DNA from: Alcaligenaceae bacterium
GTDB taxonomy: Bacteria > Pseudomonadota > Gammaproteobacteria > Burkholderiales > Burkholderiaceae_B
Direction: 5' to 3'
Assembly: GCA_947380655.1 (NCBI GenBank)
Contig: CANCRX010000029.1
Coordinates: forward strand, 1-35,524
Length of the DNA: 35,524 bases
The notes beneath the pieces are model-generated. The model searched no databases. It was not told the origin of the DNA and saw only the letters and a program-made list of their open reading frames with translations. Position 1 is the first letter of the stretch; each line of letters opens with the position of its first letter. Shown one piece after another: positions 1-8,276 of this stretch. The position numbers were made by a program, and so were the translations under genes.

Positions 1-221
1 ATCCAGTTCGCAGCCTGCAACATTGTGCTTGCAAATAGGCCTAACCCTAACAGCACTGGAATAGCTTTTGAACCTGGCAGTGTGAGTTTGCTCCACTCCC
101 AGCCAGCACAAGCGCAGGCAACCCCCAGGAAGATAAGAAATGGCCAGGCTGATTGTGGATAAGTGGTTGCGCCTAGAATGGCTAACAACACGACAGCAGT
201 CAGGACGCGTTGTTTAAGCAT
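1..221 (-). CDS. cdsA: Phosphatidate cytidylyltransferase, N-terminal part
   Basis: Reading the minus strand from an ATG at 219-221 gives an open frame to the window edge, about 73 residues, beginning MLKQRVLTAVVLLAI. This is the typical CdsA N-terminus, followed by short hydrophobic membrane segments (about residues 6-17 and 24-40) and a G-W-E-W stretch. CdsA makes CDP-diacylglycerol from phosphatidate and CTP in the inner membrane, the precursor of phospholipid head groups. It starts 5 nt after the uppS stop, so the two are cotranscribed; uppS-cdsA is a widely conserved pair. The catalytic C-terminal domain lies outside the window, so identity rests on the N-terminus and gene order. Confidence 0.85.
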   Translation of the reverse strand, partial: MLKQRVLTAVVLLAILGATTYPQSAWPFLIFLGVACACAGWEWSKLTLPGSKAIPVLLGLGLFASTMLQAANW

Positions 222-226
222 GATGG

Positions 227-991
227 TTAATTTGAACTCTTAGCGTGTAACTGCGCACTCGTCCGACCAAATCTTCTTTCGCGATTACGGTACCACTCGA
301 ACGCTTGCAGTAACTCAGCTTCATCAAAGTCAGGCCAATAACAATCTGTAAAAAATAGCTCGGCGTAGGCAAGCTGCCAGATCAGAAAATTAGAAACTCT
401 TTGTTCACCACCTGTGCGGATGAACAAATCGGGTTCTGGTGCCCACGCCATTGAAAGGTAGGACTCAAACGCCGTCTCATCAATTTTTTCAGGATGAGCC
501 ACTAAGTCTGGTCTTTCAGCCAGCATACGGCGGGTAGCCTGCAAAATATCCCAGCGCCCTCCGTAATTTGCCGCGATAGTCAGATGCAAGGCGTCGTTGT
601 GAGCTGTCTGGGCTTGTGCCTGCAAGATCAGTTCCTGGAGACGCGGTTCAAATGCCGATAAATCTCCGACGACATGCAGGCGAACACCTTGTTCCTGAAG
701 CCTGGCGACCTCACGCTCTAGCGCTTGCACAAACAAGCGCATCAGCAAAGTGACTTCCTCGGCTGGGCGGCGCCAGTTTTCAGAACTAAAGGCAAATAAA
801 GTCAGATAACGGACCCCCAGCTTGCCGCATGTCTCTACCGCACGACGGACTGACTGGACGCCCTTCGCATGCCCAGCCGTACGGGGCAAAAGACGTTTTG
901 AAGCCCAACGACCATTACCATCCATGATGATGGCTACGTGCTGCGGGATCGCAGAGGTCTGGGGGACTTCGCGTGTTGAACTGGTTGCCAT
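227..991 (-). CDS. uppS: Isoprenyl transferase (undecaprenyl pyrophosphate synthase)
   Basis: 254 residues, normal for the cis-prenyltransferase family. The HVAIIMDGNGRWA motif at residues 18-30 carries the catalytic Asp24. The FSSENW motif is at 68-73, and an RTGGE..SNFLIWQ..Y.E segment in the C-terminal third binds pyrophosphate and forms the dimer. The enzyme adds isopentenyl units to farnesyl diphosphate to make the C55 lipid carrier for peptidoglycan and other envelope polymers. It lies between frr and cdsA on the same strand, 13 nt after the frr stop, in the conserved rpsB-tsf-pyrH-frr-uppS-cdsA order. The start gives a roughly 15-residue tail before the first motif, as in relatives. 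Confidence 0.96.
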   Translation of the reverse strand: MATSSTREVPQTSAIPQHVAIIMDGNGRWASKRLLPRTAGHAKGVQSVRRAVETCGKLGVRYLTLFAFSSENWRRPAEEVTLLMRLFVQALEREVARLQEQGVRLHVVGDLSAFEPRLQELILQAQAQTAHNDALHLTIAANYGGRWDILQATRRMLAERPDLVAHPEKIDETAFESYLSMAWAPEPDLFIRTGGEQRVSNFLIWQLAYAELFFTDCYWPDFDEAELLQAFEWYRNRERRFGRTSAQLHAKSSN

Positions 992-1004
992 AGGTGTTGA
1001 CGAG

Positions 1005-1565
1005 TTAAACCGTCAAAATCTCTGCTTCTTTGGTGGCAACCATTTTGTCGATATCCGAGATGCAACGGTCGGTTAATTTCTGAACGATATCCTGAGCACG
1101 ACGCTCGTCATCCTCAGATATTTCTTTATCTTTAACCAGACGTTTGAACGCATCATTGGCGTCACGGCGTAAGTTACGCACTGCAATTTTCGCGTCTTCA
1201 CCCTCGGACTTGACGACTTTGTTGAGCTCGCGACGACGCTCTTCGGTCAGAGCGGGCATTGGCACACGAATGCTGTCGCCCATCCCGACTGGATTCAAGC
1301 CAAGATCTGAGTCGCGAATGGCTTTTTCAACCGTTGAACCCAGATTTTTTTCCCACACCTGAACGCTTAAGGTTCGTGCATCCATCAGGGTAACGTTAGC
1401 GACCTGGCTCAGCGGCACAGGTGAGCCATAATACTCAACTTGTATATGATCAAGAATCCCCGTACTTGCGCGACCAGTACGGATTTTTGCGAGGTTTGAG
1501 CGCAAAGTCTCGATGGACTTGGCCATACGGGATTCTGCAGAACTCTTTATGTCAGCAATACTCAT
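1005..1565 (-). CDS. frr: Ribosome recycling factor
   Basis: 186 residues beginning MSIADIKSSAESRMAKSIETL. A longer reading to 1607 is possible, but the ATG at 1565 has an AAGGA ribosome site just upstream and matches the usual 185-residue family length. The sequence has RRF hallmarks: the LAKIRTGRAS segment near residue 28, I.VPMPALTEERR in the middle, and the C-terminal helix DRCISDIDKMVATKEAEI. RRF with EF-G splits the 70S ribosome after termination. The gene starts 10 nt after the pyrH stop. Confidence 0.97.
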   Translation of the reverse strand: MSIADIKSSAESRMAKSIETLRSNLAKIRTGRASTGILDHIQVEYYGSPVPLSQVANVTLMDARTLSVQVWEKNLGSTVEKAIRDSDLGLNPVGMGDSIRVPMPALTEERRRELNKVVKSEGEDAKIAVRNLRRDANDAFKRLVKDKEISEDDERRAQDIVQKLTDRCISDIDKMVATKEAEILTV

Positions 1566-1575
1566 CAAGATTCCT

Positions 1576-2292
1576 TTAAACGTGAACCAAAGTGCCTTCG
1601 TCCTCACCGCTCACGGCTCTGCGAAGCGAACCTGGCTTGTTGATTGAGAACACTCTGATAGGCAATTTTTGATCGCGACACAGCGCAAAGGCCGTGGCAT
1701 CCATGATTTCGAGGCGACGCATGATCGCTTCGTCAAAACTAATACGTGTATAGCGTGTTGCAGCAGGATCCTTTTTGGGATCGGCACTGTATATACCATC
1801 GACTTTAGTGGCTTTGAGCACAATCTCAGCACCGATTTCAGCGCCACGCAGTGCGGCCGCCGTATCCGTCGTAAAAAATGGATTACCTGTACCTGCAGCA
1901 AAAATGACGACCTTGCCTTCTTCGAGGTAACGCAATGCTTTAGGACGAATGTAGGGCTCGACGACTTGTTCGATGTTCAGGGCAGACTGCACGCGCGCGT
2001 CAACACCGCGGTGTTTGAGAGCGTCCTGTAAAGCCAGGGCATTCATGACTGTTGCCATCATGCCCATGTAGTCCGCAGTAGCACGATCCATACCTTGCGC
2101 ACCAGGTGCGACGCCACGAAATATATTACCGCCACCTATAACGATAGCGAGTTGAATACCCATGGCCGCGACTTCGGCGACCTCATCGGTCATGCGCGTG
2201 ATCGTTGCGCGATTGATGCCGAAAGCATCATCGCCCATCAGTGCTTCACCAGACAGTTTGAGGAGAACTCGTTTATGCATTCTGCTGGTCAT
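1576..2292 (-). CDS. pyrH: UMP kinase
   Basis: 238 residues from the ATG at 2292 (MTSRMHKRVLLKLSGEALMG). A TTG two codons further upstream is open but less likely. The amino acid kinase fold is clear: KLSGEAL at the N-terminus for phosphate binding, VIGGGNIFRG, DYMGMMATVMNALALQDAL, and the FAAGTGNPFFTTDTAAALRG segment. It phosphorylates UMP to UDP and is hexameric and feedback-controlled in bacteria. It sits between tsf and frr, separated from tsf by about 93 nt holding a strong hairpin. Confidence 0.97.
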   Translation of the reverse strand: MTSRMHKRVLLKLSGEALMGDDAFGINRATITRMTDEVAEVAAMGIQLAIVIGGGNIFRGVAPGAQGMDRATADYMGMMATVMNALALQDALKHRGVDARVQSALNIEQVVEPYIRPKALRYLEEGKVVIFAAGTGNPFFTTDTAAALRGAEIGAEIVLKATKVDGIYSADPKKDPAATRYTRISFDEAIMRRLEIMDATAFALCRDQKLPIRVFSINKPGSLRRAVSGEDEGTLVHV

Positions 2293-2339
2293 GATCAAAC
2301 ATCCAGATAGTTATAGACGTACAAAAGTGTATACGAAAG

Positions 2340-2374
2340 TAAGCCGGGCGTGCATTGCTGCAACGCCCGGCTTA
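2340..2374 (-). terminator. Hairpin between tsf and pyrH, partial terminator or processing site
   Basis: A perfect 12-bp inverted repeat (2340-2351 with 2363-2374, core AAGCCGGGCGT / ACGCCCGGCTT) encloses an 11-nt loop. It begins 11 nt after the tsf stop codon, at 2386. In the minus direction it is followed by ACTTTCG rather than a full U-tract, so it may end only a fraction of transcripts, or protect the 3' end of the rpsB-tsf message, and let the rest read into pyrH. The function is inferred from position and structure. Confidence 0.6.
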
Positions 2375-2385
2375 TCTGGTGCAAA

Positions 2386-3264
2386 TTACGCCTGACCTGC
2401 AGCGGCTGCAGCAACTTCAGCTGCAAAATCGCTGGTCTTCTTTTCAATGCCTTCACCCACCACGAACAGTGCAAAACCGGTGACAGTCGCGCTCTTTTCT
2501 TTGAGCATCTGTGCAATGGTTTGCTTGTCGTTTTTAACGAAAGGCTGTGACAGCAGAGCGACTTCTTTGAGGAATTTCTGAACTGTGCCTTCAACCATTT
2601 TTTCAACGATTTCAGCTGGCTTACCGGATTCGGCAGCCTTTTGACGGGCAACTGAGCGCTCAGCTTCTTTGTCGGACTCAGAAACACCTGATTCGTCCAG
2701 CGCGCGTGGCTTAGTCGCCGCAATGTGCATGGCCAGGTCTTTACCGACTTCGTCGGCACCAGAGAACTCAACCAACACACCGATCTTGCCGCTATGGACA
2801 TAGCTCGAGAGTTTGTTGGCCGTGCTAAAGCGCTGAAAACGACGAATCGAAATGTTTTCACCGATCTTGCCAACCAATGCCAGACGGGTGACTTCAACAG
2901 TCGCGTCGCCCATTGCAGAGGATGACAGTGCTGCCACATCGGCCACATCGTTTGTTGCAACAATCTTAGCCAGATTATTCACAAACGCGACGAAATCGTC
3001 GTTTTTAGCAACAAAGTCGGTTTCGCAGTTGATTTCGATCACAGCGCCTTGCTTGGCATCTGGAGAAATGTACAGGCCAATCAGGCCTTCAGCTGTGACG
3101 CGACCCGCAGCTTTACTTGCTTTGCTGCCGAGTTTGACGCGAAGAATTTCTTCCGCGCGAGCCATATCGCCATCGGCTTCGGTCAAGGCTTTTTTGCACT
3201 CCATCATGGGTGCATCGGTTTTTTCGCGCAATTCTTTAACCATCGCGGCGGTAATATCAGCCAT
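2386..3264 (-). CDS. tsf: Translation elongation factor Ts
   Basis: 292 residues starting MADITAAMVKELREKT at the ATG at 3264, preceded by AGGAG. The open frame extends nine codons further but without family similarity. The N-terminal UBA-like domain with TDAPMMECKKALTEADGD (about 16-33) and the core motif INCETDFVAKNDDFVAF (about 80-96) are diagnostic. EF-Ts is the nucleotide exchange factor for EF-Tu. It follows rpsB, the classic S2/EF-Ts pair, with about 104 nt between them containing two hairpins. Confidence 0.97.
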   Translation of the reverse strand: MADITAAMVKELREKTDAPMMECKKALTEADGDMARAEEILRVKLGSKASKAAGRVTAEGLIGLYISPDAKQGAVIEINCETDFVAKNDDFVAFVNNLAKIVATNDVADVAALSSSAMGDATVEVTRLALVGKIGENISIRRFQRFSTANKLSSYVHSGKIGVLVEFSGADEVGKDLAMHIAATKPRALDESGVSESDKEAERSVARQKAAESGKPAEIVEKMVEGTVQKFLKEVALLSQPFVKNDKQTIAQMLKEKSATVTGFALFVVGEGIEKKTSDFAAEVAAAAAGQA

Positions 3265-3289
3265 GTTCGCTCCTGGATATACATGAGAC

Positions 3290-3310
3290 ACCCCGAAACT
3301 GGTTCGGGGT
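3290..3310 (-). other. Hairpin in the tsf leader
   Basis: An 8-bp perfect stem (ACCCCGAA / TTCGGGGT) with a 5-nt loop lies 26 nt upstream of the tsf start codon, just before its ribosome site. It lacks a U-tract on either strand, so it is not a convincing terminator. A translational or RNA-stability role is possible but unproven. Confidence 0.4.
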
Positions 3311-3319
3311 GAAGGATAG

Positions 3320-3358
3320 AAAAATACGATAACGACTCGCCCCGTTAAGGAGCGAGTT
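3320..3358 (-). terminator. Weak terminator-like hairpin after rpsB
   Basis: On the minus strand, just after the rpsB stop, ACTCGC at 3352-3357 pairs with GCGAGT at 3335-3340, with two or three further inner pairs after a bulge. Five T residues (plus-strand A at 3320-3324) follow about 10 nt later. The spacing to the T run is long for an intrinsic terminator, so attenuation between rpsB and tsf is the most that can be proposed. Confidence 0.35.
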
Positions 3359-3368
3359 TAATCAGGAC

Positions 3369-4115
3369 TTAAGCTTGAGCTTGATCGACTTCGACGAACT
3401 CTTCACCTTGGGCGAGTTCTTCGACGAGGCCATTCAGGCTCTGTGCTTTGCCTTCGAGGACGGCATCAGCCATACCTTTTGCGTACAAAGCAATCGCTTT
3501 AGCAGAGTCATCATTACCAGGAATAATGTAATCCACACCGTCTGGTGAGTGGTTGGTATCCACCACAGCTACAACTGGAATACCAAGTGCCTGGGCTTCT
3601 GCAACAGCAATTTTGTGGTAACCGACGTCGATCATGAAAATCGCGCTTGGCAAGCCGTTCATGTCCTTGATACCGCCGATCGACTTGTTCAGTTTGTCGA
3701 GTTCGCGCTGGAACATCAGACCTTCTTTTTTGGTCAGGCGCTCGGTACCGCCTTCAGCGATCATGACTTCCATGTCTTTCAGGCGTTTGATTGAGCTTTT
3801 AACTGTTTTGAAGTTAGTCAGCATACCGCCCAACCAACGGCTGTCAACGAAAGGCATGCCAGCACGCGCGGCCTCGGCAGCGACGATTTCACGCGCAGCG
3901 CGCTTGGTACCGACAAACAACACGTTGCCATTTTTGGCTGCGATCTGCTTGACGAATTTGGTCGCGTCCTGGTAGTTAGCAACCGTCTTTTCGAGGTTGA
4001 TAATGTGAATTTTGTTGCGATGGCCGAAAATAAACGGTGCCATCTTGGGGTTCCAATAACGGGTCTGGTGACCAAAGTGCACGCCCGCTTCTAACATTTC
4101 ACGCATTAAAGACAT
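3369..4115 (-). CDS. rpsB: 30S ribosomal protein S2
   Basis: 248 residues beginning MSLMREMLEAGVHFGHQTRYWNPKM from the ATG at 4115, preceded by GGAG. A longer open frame up to 4196 has no S2 similarity and is rejected. Typical S2 segments are FGHRNKIHIINLEKTV, FVGTKRAAREIV, DSRWLGGMLTNFKTV and the C-terminal PDGVDYIIPGNDDSAKAI. S2 joins late to the small subunit and helps recruit S1. It is the first gene of the minus-strand block, and S2 commonly represses its own operon through the leader; here about 118 nt of leader is predicted. Confidence 0.98.
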   Translation of the reverse strand: MSLMREMLEAGVHFGHQTRYWNPKMAPFIFGHRNKIHIINLEKTVANYQDATKFVKQIAAKNGNVLFVGTKRAAREIVAAEAARAGMPFVDSRWLGGMLTNFKTVKSSIKRLKDMEVMIAEGGTERLTKKEGLMFQRELDKLNKSIGGIKDMNGLPSAIFMIDVGYHKIAVAEAQALGIPVVAVVDTNHSPDGVDYIIPGNDDSAKAIALYAKGMADAVLEGKAQSLNGLVEELAQGEEFVEVDQAQA

Positions 4116-4239
4116 TTTATAGCTCCAAGGGTTGGGTCTGGTATTGCGCCTGCACCAATATTGACAATCAAAAATGGCACCCTGGTGGCACAACACGCGA
4201 TTTTTGAGAGGACAACAATCATGATTAATTGAGGCCCGC

Positions 4240-4268
4240 CCTATGAGAAAACCTTACGGTTGCCTCAA
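4240..4268 (-). promoter_or_regulatory. Candidate rpsB promoter
   Basis: Minus strand: TTGAGG at 4263-4268, a 17-nt spacer, then CATAGG at 4240-4245, followed by a GC-rich stretch (GCGGGCC). A GC-rich discriminator is common in promoters of ribosomal genes under growth-rate control. The -10 matches consensus at only three positions, so this is tentative. Confidence 0.3.
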
Positions 4269-4341
4269 AATACGTGATCTTTCCCATCGCATTTCACCCA
4301 AGTTACATGGGGTAATTACTATGTGAAAAACCAGGTAAGCC

Positions 4342-4347
4342 TATAAT
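4342..4347 (+). promoter_or_regulatory. Candidate -10 box for map
   Basis: A perfect TATAAT lies 35 nt before the map start codon, so transcripts would begin about 4354 with a leader under 30 nt. The only -35 candidate (TTACTA at 4316-4321) is 20 nt away, which is poor spacing. Confidence 0.4.
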
Positions 4348-4381
4348 TCTACTATCTTTCACCAATATCACTCAAGTCACC

Positions 4382-5182
4382 ATGGGTTTAGTTACAAATA
4401 CTGCGGATTTAGACCGCATGCGAGCGGCCTGTCAGGACGCTGCAAAAATCCTCGATTTCATTACTCCCTTCGTCAAACCAGGGGTGACGACGGGGGAACT
4501 GGACCGGCTTTGCCTCCAGTATCTGACCGAGGAGCTCAAGGTCAAATCAGCTACGGTTGGTTATGCTCCTCCGGGATATACGCCGTTTCCCGGCGCGATC
4601 TGTACTTCAGTCAATCATCAGATCTGTCACGGCATTCCAGGAGACAAGGTCCTTAAAAACGGTGATGTCCTGAACATTGACGTCACAATCATTAAAGATG
4701 GCTGGTTCGGCGACACCAGCCGGATGTATTACGTTGGAGAGCCCTCGATTTTGGCTAAAAGACTGGCTGAGATCACTTACGAGTGCATGTGGCTGGGGAT
4801 CGCACAGGTCAAACCCGGCAATACCATCGGCGATATTGGTCACGCCATTCAAAAACACGCTGAGTCCAGTGGTTTTTCTGTTGTCCGGGAATACTGTGGA
4901 CACGGCATTGGGCAGGTTTTTCACCAGGACCCTCAGATTTTGCACTATGGCAAAGCCGGCGCAGGTCAGGTGCTTGAAACCGGGCTTATTTTTACGATCG
5001 AACCCATGATTAACGCCGGCCGACGTGAGAGCCGCGTGCTGGCCGATGGCTGGACAGTGGTGACACGCGACCACAGTCTTTCTGCACAGTGGGAGCATTC
5101 GATACTCGTGACGGACACTGGCTACGAGGTATTGACCATCTCTGAAGGGATGCCACCTCCCCCTGCATTCATTACTGTTTAA
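4382..5182 (+). CDS. map: Methionine aminopeptidase, type I
   Basis: 266 residues, normal for type Ia enzymes. All five metal ligands can be read: Asp100 (LNIDVT), Asp111 (GDTSRM), His174 (CGHGIG), Glu207 (TIEPM) and Glu238 (QWEHS). It removes the initiator methionine from nascent proteins in the cytosol. No clear Shine-Dalgarno precedes the ATG. The gene diverges from rpsB, as in many proteobacteria, and is 18 nt upstream of glnD. Confidence 0.97.
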   Translation: MGLVTNTADLDRMRAACQDAAKILDFITPFVKPGVTTGELDRLCLQYLTEELKVKSATVGYAPPGYTPFPGAICTSVNHQICHGIPGDKVLKNGDVLNIDVTIIKDGWFGDTSRMYYVGEPSILAKRLAEITYECMWLGIAQVKPGNTIGDIGHAIQKHAESSGFSVVREYCGHGIGQVFHQDPQILHYGKAGAGQVLETGLIFTIEPMINAGRRESRVLADGWTVVTRDHSLSAQWEHSILVTDTGYEVLTISEGMPPPPAFITV

Positions 5183-5200
5183 ACACGGCATATCCAGATC

Positions 5201-7789
5201 ATGAATCCCGAAGACTTAGCTAATCTGCGCAGTGATTACCAAAAACTTCGACGCGAAGCGATTGAGGATTACCGACAAAATCTTAAGGCTGACACGCTAC
5301 TGTCCTCGCTGCGCAGATGTGCCGATGTCACCTTGACCAAATTACTTGAGTATTGTCCCCTGCCAAAGGGGGCCGCTTTAGCTGCGGTAGGCGGCTATGG
5401 GCGTGGTGAACTTTATCCCTTTTCTGATGTTGATTTACTCATTCTCTTGCAACGGGACCCTAGCCCTGAGGAAGAATCCTCCTTGGGTATATTGGTTACG
5501 GCGATGTGGGATCTGGGGCTGGAACCGGGCTATAGCGTCAGGACGATTGAGCAATGTATCGCTGAGGCTGCAGCGGATATTACTGTTGAGACCTCGATGC
5601 TCGAGACCCGCTGGATCGCGGGAAGTAAAAAACTGATCCAGACTTTTATCGCAGCGATGAAAGCACATCTGGATCACTACAAGTTTTTTCAAGCTAAGCG
5701 TGCTGAAATGCAACAACGCCATGCGCGTTATCAGGACACGCCGTATGCGCTTGAACCTAACTGTAAAGAATCACCCGGAGGACTGCGCGATCTGCAAGTC
5801 ATCATGTGGATGGCCCGCGCAGCAGGATTTGGGAGTTCCTGGCAACAAATCGCTCGCTCGGGGCTGCTTACTACACTCGAAGCACGCGATCTTAAACGTG
5901 CCGAACAAGCTTTCAAACGACTCAGAATCGAATTGCATTTACTCGTCAAACGTCGCGAAGACCGCCTGCTTTTTGATCTGCAGCATGGCATGGCTGAAGT
6001 CTATGGTTTGACCGCTACGGCAAACCGTCGCGCGAGTGAGATCATGATGCAGCGTTATTACTGGGCTGCTAGACTGGTCACTCAGCTCAACACGCTGCTC
6101 GTACAAAATATCGAGGAAAGACTCGTTCCCTTTAATGAGGCCGACGCTCAAGTCATCGACGAAAACTATATCGCGCGCCATCACAGGCTTGATATTATCG
6201 ATGAGGAGTTATTTGAACGCGATCCCTCCCAGTTACTCAATGTTTTTATTGTGATGGAACAGCACCCTGAATTGACGGAGCTGTCGGGACGTGCGATGAG
6301 AGCAATCTGGCATGCGCGGCATCTGATCAATGTCGATTTTCGACGTGCACCCAATAACAAAATTGCATTTCTCTCAATCCTGCAACAACCACAAGGCATC
6401 GTCCATGCATTAAGACGCATGACGATGCTGAACATTCTGCCAAGATACCTGCCCTCATTTCGCAGAGTCGTTGGTCAAATGCAGCACGATTTATTTCATG
6501 TCTATACCGTCGACCAGCACACACTGGCAGTCATTAGAAATTTACGTCGCTTCACCATGCCTGAGCACGCTCAGGAATATCCGCTCGCAACCAAACTGAT
6601 GGCTGCGCTGGAAAACCACTGGCTGCTCTATGTGGCAGCACTATTTCACGATATTGCAAAGGGTCGTGGTGGTGATCATTCCGCTCTGGGCGCAGTCGAG
6701 GTACAACGCTTTGCCCGCGCGCACTTCATGAGTGCTGAAGACATTGAGCTGCTAGTTTTTCTGGTTCGTAATCACCTGGCGATGTCTCAGGTGGCGCAAA
6801 AGCAAGACTTGTCTGATCCTCAGGTGATTCAGGATTTCGCACAAATGGTGGGAACGCCTCGCAAACTCTCCGCCTTATATTTACTGACCATTGCGGATAT
6901 CAGAGGGACGAGCCCAAAGGTCTGGAATGCATGGAAAGGCAAACTGCTAGAAAATTTGTTTTCCCAGACGGGTGCTGCGCTGGGTGGCTCGCTTGATGAT
7001 ACCAATACTATCTTGCATCAGCGCATGGAGCAGGCAGCAGGCTTAACCCGCTTAGCTGGACTACGAGACGACACTCGCGAAGAATTCTGGAAGCAACTGG
7101 ATGTCGCCTATTTCCTCAGGCACGAAGCACCAGACATTGCTTGGCATACCAGACATCTCTATTACCGGCCAGCACCTGAGTCGGCGATCGTTAAAGCAAG
7201 ACCCACCGAAGGTGGTGAGGGTCTTCAGGTTCTTGTCTATACAAAAGATATTGCGGACTTATTTGCCAGAATATGCGCATATTTTGGTACCCATGGCTTC
7301 AGTATTCAGGATTGCCGAATTCACACCACCCGAACTGGATTTGCGCTGGATAGTTTTATTGTGCTGCCAATCGACACGACTGATGATTTGCGTACACAAG
7401 CCACACTGATTGAGCATGAACTTGCTTTGGCGCTTGATCATACTGCTGTCAAACCTCACACAAACTCTGGCTATATCGGAGTGCGGCCCTCACGCTTGTC
7501 TAAAGCCTTTCCAGTGCCACCGGTCGTTGAGCTCCACCCAGACGAAGGCAGCCAGAACTGGAGGCTGGATTTGATCGCGACCGATCGTCCTGGATTGCTT
7601 GGAGATATTGCACAAGTGTTTGTCTCGAATGCGATTGATTTGCAAACAGCAAAAGTCATGACGCTGGGTGACCGTGTTGAAGACGTTTTTGTTATCCGTG
7701 GCGAAGTGCTCAATCATCCACGTACGCAACGACAATTTGAACGCTCCGTTCTTGACGCCATTACACAGGAGTCGTCGCATGTATCGTGA
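5201..7789 (+). CDS. glnD: Bifunctional [PII] uridylyltransferase/uridylyl-removing enzyme
   Basis: 862 residues, full length. The N-terminal nucleotidyltransferase domain has GGYGRGEL (64-71) and SDVD with Asp76 and Asp78. The central HD domain, which removes UMP, has LFHDIAKGRGGDHS with His483 and Asp484. Two C-terminal ACT domains follow, at roughly 675-760 (VLVYTKDIADLFARI) and 785-862 (DLIATDRPGLLGDIAQ). GlnD senses glutamine and modifies PII, setting glutamine synthetase activity and nitrogen gene expression. It follows map in a conserved pair. Its last 11 nt overlap dsbB. Confidence 0.97.
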   Translation: MNPEDLANLRSDYQKLRREAIEDYRQNLKADTLLSSLRRCADVTLTKLLEYCPLPKGAALAAVGGYGRGELYPFSDVDLLILLQRDPSPEEESSLGILVTAMWDLGLEPGYSVRTIEQCIAEAAADITVETSMLETRWIAGSKKLIQTFIAAMKAHLDHYKFFQAKRAEMQQRHARYQDTPYALEPNCKESPGGLRDLQVIMWMARAAGFGSSWQQIARSGLLTTLEARDLKRAEQAFKRLRIELHLLVKRREDRLLFDLQHGMAEVYGLTATANRRASEIMMQRYYWAARLVTQLNTLLVQNIEERLVPFNEADAQVIDENYIARHHRLDIIDEELFERDPSQLLNVFIVMEQHPELTELSGRAMRAIWHARHLINVDFRRAPNNKIAFLSILQQPQGIVHALRRMTMLNILPRYLPSFRRVVGQMQHDLFHVYTVDQHTLAVIRNLRRFTMPEHAQEYPLATKLMAALENHWLLYVAALFHDIAKGRGGDHSALGAVEVQRFARAHFMSAEDIELLVFLVRNHLAMSQVAQKQDLSDPQVIQDFAQMVGTPRKLSALYLLTIADIRGTSPKVWNAWKGKLLENLFSQTGAALGGSLDDTNTILHQRMEQAAGLTRLAGLRDDTREEFWKQLDVAYFLRHEAPDIAWHTRHLYYRPAPESAIVKARPTEGGEGLQVLVYTKDIADLFARICAYFGTHGFSIQDCRIHTTRTGFALDSFIVLPIDTTDDLRTQATLIEHELALALDHTAVKPHTNSGYIGVRPSRLSKAFPVPPVVELHPDEGSQNWRLDLIATDRPGLLGDIAQVFVSNAIDLQTAKVMTLGDRVEDVFVIRGEVLNHPRTQRQFERSVLDAITQESSHVS

Positions 7790-8276
7790 ACGCCTGTTAC
7801 TTTCCGTGATAGGAGCAACAAGTCTTTTAGCTGTTTTTATTGCACTGATTTCTCAATATCAGTTTGATATGCAGCCATGTGCCTGGTGCGTTTTTCAGCG
7901 GTTTATCTATCTTGCGATTTCAGCGGTCTGTTTTGTGGGCGTTTTTATATTCCCGTCTAAACTCGGTATCGCTGTGAGTTCAGGATGCTCTCTTGCACTG
8001 AGCTTAGGGGGTATCACTGCTGCATGGTATCAGGCACAGGTCGCCTCTAATAGTTTTTCTTGCACACAGACGCTTGCTGATCAGTTTGTCACGCGGTTAG
8101 GGCTAGATGAAACCATGCCCTGGCTGTTTGGAATATACGCCAGTTGCATGGATGCCCGCGTAAAGGTGTTTGGGCTAGAGTATGCCTATTGGAGTTTGAT
8201 TTTATTTATCTTGCTGGGCGCCATATCAACTGCGTTACTGCGCAGATTGACATGGGCAGACTTGAAAAACTGTTAA
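7779..8276 (+). CDS. dsbB: Disulfide bond formation protein B
   Basis: 165 residues from the ATG at 7779, which has AGGAG about 8 nt upstream inside the end of glnD. A longer open frame to 7668 adds only out-of-family sequence. Four hydrophobic segments are visible. The first periplasmic loop has the CXXC pair Cys34-Cys37 (QPCAWCVFQR), and the second has Cys95 and Cys123, the classic DsbB arrangement. DsbB reoxidises periplasmic DsbA and passes electrons to ubiquinone. The 11-nt overlap with glnD suggests translational coupling. The 3' end overlaps the convergent purF by 4 nt. Confidence 0.93.
   Translation: MYRERLLLSVIGATSLLAVFIALISQYQFDMQPCAWCVFQRFIYLAISAVCFVGVFIFPSKLGIAVSSGCSLALSLGGITAAWYQAQVASNSFSCTQTLADQFVTRLGLDETMPWLFGIYASCMDARVKVFGLEYAYWSLILFILLGAISTALLRRLTWADLKNC

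Noticed and set aside
2295..2963. 222-codon open frame on the minus strand in another frame of tsf
   Set aside because: The EF-Ts frame is certain; the alternative product has Arg/Leu/Ser-rich composition typical of a shifted frame.
4217..4226. Palindrome AATCATGATT upstream of rpsB
   Set aside because: Too short to distinguish from chance and not paired with another site.
4607..5191. 194-codon open frame antisense to map
   Set aside because: map has all metal ligands in the plus frame; the antisense product shows no motif.
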